A DNA stretch of 64,000 bases from Methylocystis parvus OBBP (GCF_027571405.1 NZ_CP092968.1:3742001-3806000), one strand, 5' to 3'; positions 18,360-27,077 are shown, numbered from the stretch's first letter. Program-made: numbers and translations. The notes: generated by a model not told the origin, from the letters alone.

Positions 18360-18380
18360 CGGACTCGCGCGGGCTTTTTT
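18357..18380 (+). terminator. terminator-like hairpin without an upstream gene
   Basis: GCCCG (18357-18361) and CGGGC (18370-18374) form a short GC stem followed by TTTTTT on the plus strand. The nearest plus-strand gene upstream is far away, so it may end a small RNA or act as an attenuator in the leader of the beta-helix gene. Confidence 0.5.
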
Positions 18381-18504
18381 CGTTCAAAGATTTAACGGGA
18401 GAAGGGGGGCAAATTTTACTTTGCGAAAAAACTCGGTTGGTAAGAAGGACGGCGTAGCTGTGAAGCGCTGCGCGCCGTGCGCGGCGAGATGGAGCTGATC
18501 CGCC

Positions 18505-19449
18505 GTGTTCAAGATTGCGCGTTTGCCTACGTTCGCCGTCCTCTTTGTCGCGCTTTTGGGAGCGTCCCCTGCTTCCGCGCTCGTCAACCGGGCCTTTGTT
18601 TCGGGCGCCGGCTCCGACTCGGGTAGCTGCGGCGCGGTGACGTCGCCCTGCAAGACGCTTCAATATGTGCATGACAGCATCATCAATCCGGGCGGCGAAA
18701 TCGTCATCACGAGCGCGGGGGAGTATGGCCCGCTGACGATCACGAAGGCGCTCACCGTCGTCAATGACGGCTCGGGCGTCGCGAGCGTGACGCAGCCGGC
18801 GGCGAACGCCAATGCGATCTGGATCAATGCTTCGACGTCGGACGTCGTCGTACTGAAAGGATTGGAGCTGGATGGCGCCTGGGCGGCCGTCACCGGCGTT
18901 TATATGCAGTCCGCCAGCTCCCTGCAGATGATCGACTGCGTCATTCGCCGGTTCAAATATAACGGCGTCTACGCGACGCCGCCAAACTGGGCGAAGGTGC
19001 TGATGTCCAATGTCGCAGTGTCGGACATAGGCGGCAATGGTGTGACGATCATGCCTGCGGGCGGTTTCGCCGGCTCCTTCCAGAATCTTCGTTTCACGAA
19101 TCTGCTGAATGGTTTCGAGATCTCCGGCAAAAACGCCGTCGCAGGAAGCCCCATCTACAGCGTCGTAACGGACAGCCTGGCCACCGGCACGTCGAACGGC
19201 TTCTTGTCGACCTCTTCCGCCGGCGCGCCCGCGCCGATGCTCAATCTCAGCAATGTTCGCGCGATCGGTAATGGAATCGGGGTCATCTCCAATCGCGGCA
19301 ATGTGCGTTTGTCGCGTACGAGCGTCTCCGGCAATGGAACTGGCGTGTCGATTTCGGCGAGCGTCGTCTATTCGGACAAGACGAACAGCATCGTCGACAA
19401 TGGCTCCAACGTGCTCGGCGGAACGATCATCGCCGTAAACCCGGATTGA
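18505..19449 (+). CDS. secreted right-handed beta-helix protein
   Basis: Exported protein of 314 residues with a signal peptide ending ASPASALVN. The remainder is repetitive in Val, Ile, Asn and Gly, with segments such as ITSAGEYGPLTI, VVLKGLELDGAW, NGVTIMPAGG and NGTGVSISAS spaced as in parallel beta-helix proteins (pectate lyase/NosD-like fold). No catalytic residues could be assigned, so it may bind or modify a polysaccharide. Two Cys near residues 38 and 45 could form a disulfide. The GTG start at 18505 has GGAG ten bases upstream. The long leader contains a tandem repeat and a terminator-like hairpin. Confidence 0.75.
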   Translation: MFKIARLPTFAVLFVALLGASPASALVNRAFVSGAGSDSGSCGAVTSPCKTLQYVHDSIINPGGEIVITSAGEYGPLTITKALTVVNDGSGVASVTQPAANANAIWINASTSDVVVLKGLELDGAWAAVTGVYMQSASSLQMIDCVIRRFKYNGVYATPPNWAKVLMSNVAVSDIGGNGVTIMPAGGFAGSFQNLRFTNLLNGFEISGKNAVAGSPIYSVVTDSLATGTSNGFLSTSSAGAPAPMLNLSNVRAIGNGIGVISNRGNVRLSRTSVSGNGTGVSISASVVYSDKTNSIVDNGSNVLGGTIIAVNPD

Positions 19450-19480
19450 TCCTCTAAGGCGGCCGCGAGGCGGCTATTAT

Positions 19481-20431
19481 TCAGGGGTTGACGACAGCGA
19501 CGACCTGGCGCGTCGCCGGATCGATAACGGCGACGCGTTTGTCGGCGACGACAAATTTGTAGCCGCGCAAGTTCCGCTGCCGCGCTACGAGGCGGCGCGG
19601 AAAAGTCGCGAGACGCGCCTCTGGCGGCGCAGTTGCGCCGATCTCCGCCTTGAACGCCGGGTCTTGGAGACGCGCCGAGCGCCAGCGGGCGACCGTAGCG
19701 TAGGTTCGGCGCGCTTGCGCAAGCGACAGGTTCAGCGGCTCCGGCGCGCTTGTCGGTTTGGCGATCTCCGCGGGTTGATCGGAAGCCGACCGGGTTTCGG
19801 CGTCGGCGTTGGCGGGCCGGAGCTGCGGTCGCGCCGGCAAATCCGTCGCGACGTCCGCGCGGGATTGAATGGCGCTCGAGAGCGGCGCCGGCGGTTCGCG
19901 TCTGTGCGACGCGGGAACAAGGCCGCCGAGTAAATAAACGGCGACGGCGAAGGCCGCGATTTGCCCTGCGATCACTCGGAATTGCAGGCGGCCGGCTTCG
20001 CCTTCCCATGCTTCCGGCGGCTTCTCCGCCAGTATGGCGCAGCGCGTCTGCGCCGCGCGGCGCGCTGACTTTCTGTCCATGGCCGCGGCGGCGACATACC
20101 CGACAAGCGCGTCGCGCGACGCCTGTTCTGCGGGACGATCGGCGGCGCCGTCGAAAACCAGATTATCGACCATGGACCGCAACAAGACTTTCCGCCGCAT
20201 CAGCTCGCGAACGGCGTCGACGATCTCCTGATAGGTTTCGCCGAGCGTTCCAAGATCGTCGACGACGAGCAGGTCTCCCGGCGAGAGTTCGCCATGCAGG
20301 CGCAGACGCGCGCGCTTTCGAAGCGGAAGAGGCGCGATCGCCTGGTCGATCGCGACGCCTTCCGCCTCCGCCTCTTTCCATGCGGCGACAAGCTCCGTCG
20401 TTTTGCGGTCGCCATAAAGATATGTCGTCAC
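19481..20431 (-). CDS. serine-recombinase-like/transmembrane fusion protein
   Basis: A 316-residue protein of unusual make-up. Residues 1-95 follow the resolvase fold: GELSPGDLLVVDDLGTLGETYQEIVDAV matches the 'GDxLVVxxLDRLGRS' segment, and LLRSMVDN follows. The catalytic Ser of the YxRVSTxxQ motif is missing (MTTYLYGDRKTTE), and the conserved Arg pair is also lost. A single transmembrane helix (about 152-173) leads to a Pro-rich linker and a C-terminal module ending in VVADKRVAVIDPATRQVVAV, which looks like DUF1236-type tails. It is probably a membrane protein that uses the fold for another purpose. The GTG start has GAGG about ten bases upstream. Confidence 0.6.
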   Translation of the reverse strand: MTTYLYGDRKTTELVAAWKEAEAEGVAIDQAIAPLPLRKRARLRLHGELSPGDLLVVDDLGTLGETYQEIVDAVRELMRRKVLLRSMVDNLVFDGAADRPAEQASRDALVGYVAAAAMDRKSARRAAQTRCAILAEKPPEAWEGEAGRLQFRVIAGQIAAFAVAVYLLGGLVPASHRREPPAPLSSAIQSRADVATDLPARPQLRPANADAETRSASDQPAEIAKPTSAPEPLNLSLAQARRTYATVARWRSARLQDPAFKAEIGATAPPEARLATFPRRLVARQRNLRGYKFVVADKRVAVIDPATRQVVAVVNP

Positions 20432-20452
20432 AGGGCGTCGCCTCGGCTCGCG

Positions 20453-20743
20453 TTATTTTGCTTCAGCGCCGGGTTTTCTCGGAGGCCGGATCACCGGCAT
20501 CGAATCCGGATTTGGCGCTGGCGTCTCCTTGACCATCGGATCGTCGATACCCGGCTTCGGCGCGAGCACGCCCTTCTGCCGGTCGAGCTTGTCGCTCAGC
20601 GTTTCGCCGTCTTTCTTGGTCTCGCCGTCTTTCTTGGCGTCGTTTTGGGATTGGGGGACGGCTTCGTCGGAAGCGCGGCTGGCGCTTTGCGCGAAGGTCA
20701 GCGCGACTGCGAAGCAAACCGAGCCATAGAGGCGCAAATGCAT
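20453..20743 (-). CDS. small secreted hypothetical protein
   Basis: A 96-residue protein with a signal peptide (LRLYGSVCFAVALTFAQSAS, cleaved near ASRASD) and a hydrophilic mature part. The tandem KKDGET repeat (DAKKDGETKKDGETLSDK) and a Pro-rich tail stand out; no catalytic motif is seen. The ribosome binding site GAGGAG precedes the ATG at 20743. It lies 21 bp upstream of the recombinase-like gene and may share its transcript. Confidence 0.6.
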   Translation of the reverse strand: MHLRLYGSVCFAVALTFAQSASRASDEAVPQSQNDAKKDGETKKDGETLSDKLDRQKGVLAPKPGIDDPMVKETPAPNPDSMPVIRPPRKPGAEAK

Positions 20744-20910
20744 GCTGCTCTCCTCGTCTTCGGGGATCCATCGGAGAGCTATCGCCAAGCGGCGGCGAGG
20801 CAAGCGCGAGCGGCGTCGCCGCGCTCGTTCTTTCATAGACAAAAGGGCGGGAGGTTGGCTTCCGCCTTCGCAAATCCGACAAACGGCGCGGCTCTACGTC
20901 GCGTCGAAGT

Positions 20911-22998
20911 TTACGCTACCGGCTGCGGCGTGTGAGTCTTGCCCGACGGCCGGCGCTTCGAACGCTTTCTCGTCTGTTCCGGTTGGGCGGCTGGCTGACT
21001 CACCGAGGTGTCGGCGTTGAGGTCGTTCTCCGGCGCTTCGGGCAGCAGCTCGCGATAGCGGCGTCTCGCCGACTCGATCAGCTCCAGCCCGCTATAGCCG
21101 TCGAGCGGATAGATGGCGAGGCCGGCCGGCAGGGACGGCGCGTCCTCCTCCAGCATATCGCGGCGGCGCGCGGCCGCGGTCAGTCGCGAGGCGATCGTCT
21201 CGAGATCCTTGCGGCCGGCCAGCAGGCAGATCGAAACCAGAAAGTGTCTCCGGTTCAGGATCGCGACATTGTCGGTCGCTCTGAGCGCGCGCCGGAAATC
21301 CTGGGCGAGCGACTCGATCAGCGCGTCGACGGCCTGCGCGCCATGCGCCTTTTCATAGCTGACGAGCAGCGGGAATTCCCAATAAATGAGGCCGACCGTA
21401 CGGCTCAGCCGCACCGACGCCGCGGCCGCCGTCTCGATCTCATCGGCGAGAACCGAGAGGGAGGTCGATGTTGAAAAAGGATTTTGCGGCAGCGTTCGCG
21501 GCACGATGTCATATTGGCCCGGCGCGGGCTTCCATCCCGCGCCGCCGGGCGCGGTCTGATCCTCGGGACGTTCTTCGGAGGATTCGTTGTCGACCCGACT
21601 CAGCAAATAATAGAGTCCCGCGAGGACCGTAAGCGCCCCCATAATGACGCGCAGATAGGAGAAGAGATCGGCGTCTTGCAGCATGTCTCCATCCTTTGCG
21701 GTAAAGCCTATTTTCGTCGGTGTGACGTAGCCGACCGCCGGCTCGACTGTCGCTTCGGGACGCGCGGGCGGCGTGAAACTGACCGTCAATTTTTCGAGGG
21801 CGCCGATTCGCGGCCGCCAATTATGTGACAGAATCGCTTCAATCTTACCATGATCGAGGCATGGACCGCCGCGCATCGTCGCCGCGACAAGCGAGAGGAT
21901 GTGCAAGGTCGCGGGATAATAATGCTGGTTCTCGGAGAATCGGTAGAAGCTTTCCGGATATCGCGCGCCCTGACAGCTGCAACGAAGCAGAGCCGCGACG
22001 GCCTGATAGCCCGGTTCGGTCAAAGCCTCGCCGTCGGCGTCGGCGTCGCGCAAGATTGCGGGTCCCTTGCGCCAGGCGGCGTCGAAGACGCGCAGCCTTT
22101 CGGGCGTAACGGCGTCCGCCCAGTAGAGATAGAGCGGGATGCGCAAGGCGTCATAGCCGAAGCGGTCTTCGAAACCCTGCGCCGGCGAGACGGTCGATTT
22201 GGCGAGCGACAGCCAGTCGGAGGGCAGTTTGGAGCCGCCAAACTGCGCGCGGCCGACGAGGTCGAGACCGGACTGCATGAGGTCGTACCAGTCGAAATCC
22301 GGCTCGACCTGCGCAAGGCGATAGAAGGCCGGAAACACCCAGTAGGAGAGATTCACGACGGGGCCGTCCGGCCGCTCCTTCGAGCCGAATCCCTCGGCGC
22401 CCGGCATGAGCACCGCGCCGAAGGTCTGCGTCGGCTTGACGAGTTTCGAGGTGATGTCTTTGGTCATCGCCCGCGCGGCGGCGAGATAGGTCGGTTCGTT
22501 CCAGAAATCCGCGGCCTCCGCCAGCGCCCAGGCGATCAAAATATCGCCGTCGCTGGCGTTGTGCCGATCCTGGCTGTCGCGCGACGCGCCCGTCCAGCGC
22601 CAGGCCGTAAGGTTGTCCTTGCGAATGCGGAGATTGAGCGTCGTCCACGAAAATATTCGATCGAAAGTCGGTCGATCGGCGGCCGCGGTCGCGAGCAGCA
22701 GGCCGTAGCCTTGCCCTTCGCTATGGCTGAACGATCCGTTGCCCGTATCGACGACTCGCCCGGCATCCGTCACGAAGCGGCGCCGCCAGGAGTCCCAGAC
22801 GGAGCTGCCGCGTAACATGCCGCCGATCGCCACGGGGCCTGATTGCGCCGTGATCGCTGCGTCATCGACGTTGTCCATGGCGCCGGCCGGCGCCGCACAG
22901 GCGAAAAAAGAAGCCAGAAAAATGGAGATTAAGCCCTGCCTATGCTTGGCGAGCCTTGGAGGAATTCCAGAATGGTGAGCCGGTCTCACGTCTTTCAA
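20911..22998 (-). CDS. GH8 endoglucanase fused to a transmembrane, degenerate GGDEF domain
   Basis: A 695-residue fusion. After a signal peptide (GLISIFLASFFACAAPAGA, about 22-40), residues 55-400 form a glycoside hydrolase family 8 domain with catalytic Glu94 in SEGQGYGLLLA and Asp in HNASDGDILIAWAL (about 147-159), as in the BcsZ cellulase. A transmembrane helix (about 447-467) leads to a cytoplasmic domain (about 530-660) resembling GGDEF, but the signature is replaced by NRRHFLV, so it should not make c-di-GMP. The tail is basic (RKRSKRRPSGK). The open frame begins at a TTG; a GTG three codons later is equally possible. No cellulose synthase gene is near. It may couple polysaccharide trimming outside to a signal inside. 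Confidence 0.78.
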   Translation of the reverse strand: MKDVRPAHHSGIPPRLAKHRQGLISIFLASFFACAAPAGAMDNVDDAAITAQSGPVAIGGMLRGSSVWDSWRRRFVTDAGRVVDTGNGSFSHSEGQGYGLLLATAAADRPTFDRIFSWTTLNLRIRKDNLTAWRWTGASRDSQDRHNASDGDILIAWALAEAADFWNEPTYLAAARAMTKDITSKLVKPTQTFGAVLMPGAEGFGSKERPDGPVVNLSYWVFPAFYRLAQVEPDFDWYDLMQSGLDLVGRAQFGGSKLPSDWLSLAKSTVSPAQGFEDRFGYDALRIPLYLYWADAVTPERLRVFDAAWRKGPAILRDADADGEALTEPGYQAVAALLRCSCQGARYPESFYRFSENQHYYPATLHILSLVAATMRGGPCLDHGKIEAILSHNWRPRIGALEKLTVSFTPPARPEATVEPAVGYVTPTKIGFTAKDGDMLQDADLFSYLRVIMGALTVLAGLYYLLSRVDNESSEERPEDQTAPGGAGWKPAPGQYDIVPRTLPQNPFSTSTSLSVLADEIETAAAASVRLSRTVGLIYWEFPLLVSYEKAHGAQAVDALIESLAQDFRRALRATDNVAILNRRHFLVSICLLAGRKDLETIASRLTAAARRRDMLEEDAPSLPAGLAIYPLDGYSGLELIESARRRYRELLPEAPENDLNADTSVSQPAAQPEQTRKRSKRRPSGKTHTPQPVA

Positions 22999-23184
22999 CT
23001 TTTCTCTTATTGGGGAAGCGGTATCATTACTTATGAGTTACAATATTACTTGGAAGGACGTAAAAACCCATTTCGAAAGCAATTAAACTTGTCTTCAAGT
23101 CCAGGAATTCGCTCGTTAAAATCCCGCGCGGGCGAGCTGCGGCCAACCCTCTTTTCGCCGCCTTTGCACCGCAAAAACAGGCGC

Positions 23185-24021
23185 ATGAGAAAGTGCTCGG
23201 GACCAAGATTGCGCTGCCGCGCTTATATGCGCCTGACCGTCGCCGCCTTGGCGCTTCTTGCCGGCGCGCCGCAGGCGGTTTGTCAGTATTACGATCCGCC
23301 TGAGCCGGGCGATCCTTACGCCTATGAACGGGGGCTTCGGGACGCGCCCTATGACGCCGCGGACCCTTATGGCGATTATGATCGACCCATGCGGGCGCGG
23401 CCGCGCAGGGGGCCGCCGCCGGACGAGCGGGACTATGGCGGCTATGCGCCCGACCGTCCGCCCGGGCGCGCGGCCTCGACCCGCCGGCCGACGCGCCTCG
23501 CCGCCCTGCCGCCGGACGCCGATCCCGCTTACTCGACCGCGCTCGACTTCGACGATCAGGTCGATCCGGGCGTCTCGACCAGAGAGGTCGCTGAGGATCC
23601 CACCGGCCGGCCCGCCGGAACGATCACGATCGACACCAAAGCGCGCAAGCTCTACCTCTCAATGGGCAATGGGCAGGCTTATCAATATGGCGTCGGCGTC
23701 GGCCGAGAGGGATTCGCCTGGAAGGGAGAGGCGCAGATCGGCCGGAAGGCCTATTGGCCGGGCTGGACGCCGCCGAGAGAGATGCTGCTGCGCCGCCCCG
23801 ATCTTCCCGACCACATGGATGGCGGGCTCGAGAACCCGCTGGGCGCCCGCGCGCTTTACCTTTTCAAGGGAGCAAGGGACACGATGTTCCGCATTCACGG
23901 CACGAACGAGCCGGATACGATCGGGCAGGCGGTGTCGTCCGGATGCATCCGCATGCTCAATGCGGACGTGATCGACCTGTATCGTCGCGTGCCGAAGGGC
24001 GCGCGTGTCGTCGTCCTTTAG
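23185..24021 (+). CDS. L,D-transpeptidase (YkuD/ErfK family)
   Basis: Periplasmic enzyme that makes 3-3 cross-links in peptidoglycan or attaches proteins to it. The 278-residue protein has an N-terminal hydrophobic segment (MRLTVAALALLAGAPQAV), then a Pro/Asp/Arg/Tyr-rich linker (about 30-125), then the YkuD domain. The catalytic motif is complete: FRIHGTNEPDTIG with its His, and SSGCIRMLNADVIDLY with the nucleophilic Cys and Arg. The domain starts at GTITIDTKARKLYL. Two ATGs (23185 and 23227) are possible, neither with a strong ribosome binding site. Several such enzymes per genome are usual in Rhizobiales. Confidence 0.9.
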   Translation: MRKCSGPRLRCRAYMRLTVAALALLAGAPQAVCQYYDPPEPGDPYAYERGLRDAPYDAADPYGDYDRPMRARPRRGPPPDERDYGGYAPDRPPGRAASTRRPTRLAALPPDADPAYSTALDFDDQVDPGVSTREVAEDPTGRPAGTITIDTKARKLYLSMGNGQAYQYGVGVGREGFAWKGEAQIGRKAYWPGWTPPREMLLRRPDLPDHMDGGLENPLGARALYLFKGARDTMFRIHGTNEPDTIGQAVSSGCIRMLNADVIDLYRRVPKGARVVVL

Positions 24022-24042
24022 CGGCCCGCGCCGGAGAGAGCG

Positions 24043-24357
24043 TTATCGTCCCTGCGCCTCGAGCGCATCGATGAGCGCGACAAAGCGCTCGGGCACGGGT
24101 TCGCGCAGCATGGACTGGTAGAAGTTGCTCAGCTCGCGACCGATCCGATCCTGCGCCTCGACTTTGTTGCGGGCGGAGAGAAGCGTCGCGGCCTTGTCGC
24201 CGCGCAGCGGCGCGCTTATGGCGGCGCTTTTTCCCGATCGTCTCAAAAGAGCGGCTCCCGAGAGCTCGTCATAGCCCCTCCGGCCGCCGGTCGCTGGGCT
24301 TCTCGCGCCGCTGCTGTCGCTGGGGCTGAGCGTCGATCCGAACTCCAGAAGGTTCAT
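24043..24357 (-). CDS. NepR-like anti-sigma factor
   Basis: A 104-residue protein whose C-terminal part, DRIGRELSNFYQSMLREPVP then ERFVALIDALEAQ, closely follows NepR, the anti-sigma factor that holds the EcfG sigma factor until PhyR is phosphorylated. The N-terminal 60 residues are low in complexity and variable, as is usual for the family. The ATG at 24357 has GAGG five bases upstream; an extended frame upstream is less likely. In the usual general stress response locus nepR lies beside ecfG and phyR; neither is here, so this is an orphan paralogue. Family assignment is by motif memory only. Confidence 0.68.
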   Translation of the reverse strand: MNLLEFGSTLSPSDSSGARSPATGGRRGYDELSGAALLRRSGKSAAISAPLRGDKAATLLSARNKVEAQDRIGRELSNFYQSMLREPVPERFVALIDALEAQGR

Positions 24358-24546
24358 ATGCGCCTCGTAACGTTGGCGAGGGCGTTCCCGGGAGCCGGAA
24401 ACGGCAATCGCGCGCATTCGAGCAAAATTGAAAACTATTAATTAACCGTAAACTTCCGCGCGCCCGGCCCTTTATGGTTTGACACCCGGAGAGGAGTCAG
24501 GCCTCAATCCGCTTCGATTCAGCTTGCGGTTCGATGCGGAGGGAGC

Positions 24547-25320
24547 ATGCTCCTTTTTCTTTGTTCGCTGCCCCTGTGGCTCGGGGCCTTCTTTATCGTC
24601 GTCATTCCGACGACCCTGGCGATGCTGGGGCCGATCCTCGTCAGAAAGCGCTACTCGCTGTCGCTTCTTGTGAAGAACAACGAAATCGCAGGATTCACCT
24701 CGGCGACGGTCGGCGTGATTTACGCGGTCATCCTCGCCTTCGCCGTTGTCGCCGTTTGGGACAAGTTCGCCGAAGCGGAGGCTCTCGTTCTGAAAGAGGC
24801 CGGCGCCGCGGCGACGCTCTATCGAATCTCGGCGGGAGACGAGCCGAACGCTCGCGGCATACGGACGGCGCTCGACGATTATCTGACGGCGGTCGTTGAA
24901 GACGACTGGCCGCAAATGGCGTTGTCGCGGGAGGGGCGCGACGCGGCCAGGGCGCTCGACAAGCTCTATTCAGCGGCGATGAAATATAGCGACGGCAAGT
25001 CCGTCGCCGCCGGCGTCGAAATCATGCAGGAGCTGGGCGCGATTACGGAGGCGCGAAGAGGGCGGCTGCATCACGCCATGGGCGTCGTGCCGCCGGCGCT
25101 TTGGCTGATGCTCGTTCTCGGCGCGCTATTGACGGTCGGCTTCACTTATTTCTTCGGCCTCGAAAACGTCCGATCGCAAGTGACGATGACGGGCGGGCTC
25201 TCGACAATCGTTTTCCTGGGCCTCTTCGTGATCGTCTCTTACGACCATCCTTTTACGGGAGAGGTCTCCGTCGAGCCTCATCCCATCAAAGCGGTATTCG
25301 AGGATTTTCACGCGAAATAG
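24547..25320 (+). CDS. DUF4239 (bestrophin-like) membrane protein
   Basis: A 257-residue membrane protein with two N-terminal helices (about 2-24 and 48-70) and two C-terminal ones (about 180-200 and 215-235), enclosing a soluble helical middle. The segments NNEIAGFTSATVGVIYAVILAF and ALWLMLVLGALLTVGFTYFFG match the DUF4239 group, distantly related to bestrophin anion channels. No transport has been shown for the family as far as I know. The ATG has GGAGGGAG directly upstream. It stands between two minus-strand genes. Confidence 0.78.
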   Translation: MLLFLCSLPLWLGAFFIVVIPTTLAMLGPILVRKRYSLSLLVKNNEIAGFTSATVGVIYAVILAFAVVAVWDKFAEAEALVLKEAGAAATLYRISAGDEPNARGIRTALDDYLTAVVEDDWPQMALSREGRDAARALDKLYSAAMKYSDGKSVAAGVEIMQELGAITEARRGRLHHAMGVVPPALWLMLVLGALLTVGFTYFFGLENVRSQVTMTGGLSTIVFLGLFVIVSYDHPFTGEVSVEPHPIKAVFEDFHAK

Positions 25321-25329
25321 CGGCTTTAC

Positions 25330-26133
25330 TCAGCGCGGCGCGAAGGCGATGACGCGCGCAGGGGCTCCCGAACCCTGCGCGATCTTCATCGGCATGGCGA
25401 TGACGAGCGCGCCTGTCGGCGGCAGTTGATCGAGATTGGTCAGATTTTCGAGGCCCGGCACATTGGCCGCGCCGATCGTGCGATGCACGAGGAAATCCTG
25501 CGACGGTCCGACATCGACGCTCGCCGTGTCGACGCCGATCAGGGAGACGTGCCGCTCCGCGACCAGCAGCGCGGCGGCTTCCGCGCCGTAAGACGGGAAG
25601 TGGAGATTGTCGGTCTTTCCCGGGGCGTCGTCGCCAAGATAGGTCTTGCGATCGGGCCAGCGCGCGCTCCAACCCGTGCGCAGCAAAACGATGGCGCCGT
25701 CGGGAATGCGTCCGTTCGCCTCCTCCCATGCGTGGATGTCGGCGACGCCGAGCGCGTAGTCGGCGTTTTTCGCGGCCTTTTCGGTCACGTCGATGATCAC
25801 GGCCGGACGAATGAGCCGATCGAGCGGAATATCGGAATTCGTCCAGCGGCTCTCGGCGAAATGCATGGGCGCGTCGATATGCGTGCCGGCATGCTCCGGC
25901 GAGCAGAAGGCGTTGGCGTAATAAAAGAAGCCGCCTTTCGTTGGTCCTTTATGCTCTTGTTTGAGCTGAAAGCCCGTCGGCTCGGTCGGCCAATAGACGG
26001 TATTGGCGTCATAGGGGTGGCTGAGATCGACGACCTTCGACGAGGAGAGATCGATCGTCTGTGCATTCGCGCCGCCGGGTCCGGAGGCGGCGAGCGCGCC
26101 GGCGCAAAGGATTCCGGAAAGCAGTCGCCGCAT
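25330..26133 (-). CDS. secreted cyclase/kynurenine-formamidase-family metal hydrolase
   Basis: A 267-residue protein of the cyclase family (PF04199), which uses a divalent metal to cleave amides or close rings. The signal peptide (LLSGILCAGALAASGPGGANA) places it in the periplasm. The metal-binding motif HAGTHIDAPMHF near residue 93 is intact, as are VVDLSHPYD near residue 34 and LIGVDTASVD. The ATG at 26133 has GGAGG seven bases upstream. The substrate is unknown; kynurenine formamidase itself is cytoplasmic, so another substrate is more likely. It stands alone between the DUF4239 gene and the LuxR regulator. Confidence 0.85.
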   Translation of the reverse strand: MRRLLSGILCAGALAASGPGGANAQTIDLSSSKVVDLSHPYDANTVYWPTEPTGFQLKQEHKGPTKGGFFYYANAFCSPEHAGTHIDAPMHFAESRWTNSDIPLDRLIRPAVIIDVTEKAAKNADYALGVADIHAWEEANGRIPDGAIVLLRTGWSARWPDRKTYLGDDAPGKTDNLHFPSYGAEAAALLVAERHVSLIGVDTASVDVGPSQDFLVHRTIGAANVPGLENLTNLDQLPPTGALVIAMPMKIAQGSGAPARVIAFAPR

Positions 26134-26327
26134 CGAGGTCCTCCAACAAAATGCGCGCTCATGACGAAGCGCGCCGGAGGCGACATTGCCTGCTTTGAAC
26201 TTTTTTGCCAACGGCGGGCGGGGCCTCGGCTGGAAAAGGCCGACGCGGTCCCGTTGCCCGGCGACAAGCGAAAGCCGCGACGTCTTCCGGCGCCGCGGTT
26301 TTTTCATTGGAGCGGCGACGTCGTTCG

Positions 26328-27077
26328 TCAGCCGCTATGGGACGCCTCGTCTTCCTCGTCGTCGGAGGCGCCGCGCATGATCGCGGCGATCTTGATCACG
26401 GCCTCGGTGCGGTTGCGCACCTGCAATTTGCGCATGACGTTGCGGATATGCACCTTCACGCTGCTTTCGCTCATATTGAGCTCATAGGCGATCACCTTGT
26501 TGGATTTGCCCTTGAGCAGCGCCCGGACCACGTCGTTCTCGCGCGTGGTGAAATCGATCTTCAGATCGGCGCGCACTGACGCCGGCGCGTCCGTCTGCCG
26601 GGCTTCCATCAGGACATTGGGCGGCACGAAGACGCCGCCGACGAGAACCAGCTTGATCGCCCGGGCGACGACTTCGAGCGGCGTGTCGCTTGGAATGTAG
26701 CCCTTGGCGCCGGAGCGCAGGCTGCTCGTGATTTGCGCTCGGCTTTCATTGTCCGAAAATACGATGACGGGGACATTCTTCTCCCAATGCGCCAATTCCT
26801 GCACGAGCTCGGATTGCTCGCTCGCCATCTCCTTGTCGACGCCGCTCAGGATGATCACGCAGGCCGAGGCGCCGGCGGGATCCTGCGTCCAGGCGTTCAC
26901 GTCCGGATAGGTCAGGATCGGGAGCCCAAGCTTTTTCTGCAGGCAGAGGGCAAGGCATTCACGGATGAGCGCCCTGGCTTCGATGATGACGGCGCTGGGG
27001 GAGAACGATCCCGGCAAATGCGGCGGGGAGAAAACTTCATCTGGAACGCAGATGTCGTCTTGAGCTTCTCTAATCAT
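26328..27077 (-). CDS. LuxR/NarL-type regulator with degenerate receiver
   Basis: A 249-residue DNA-binding regulator. The C-terminal helix-turn-helix (TTRENDVVRALLKGKSNKVI then SESSVKVHIRNVMRKL, about 180-225) is typical of NarL/FixJ proteins. The N-terminal half has receiver-like secondary structure ending in GAKGYIPSDTPLEVVARAI, but where the phosphorylated Asp should follow strand 3 the sequence reads ACVIILSGVDK, with no acidic residue at the usual site. It may respond to a ligand or protein contact instead. A His kinase is not adjacent. The ATG has GGGGG upstream, and an AT-rich intergenic region lies before it. Confidence 0.8.
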   Translation of the reverse strand: MIREAQDDICVPDEVFSPPHLPGSFSPSAVIIEARALIRECLALCLQKKLGLPILTYPDVNAWTQDPAGASACVIILSGVDKEMASEQSELVQELAHWEKNVPVIVFSDNESRAQITSSLRSGAKGYIPSDTPLEVVARAIKLVLVGGVFVPPNVLMEARQTDAPASVRADLKIDFTTRENDVVRALLKGKSNKVIAYELNMSESSVKVHIRNVMRKLQVRNRTEAVIKIAAIMRGASDDEEDEASHSG

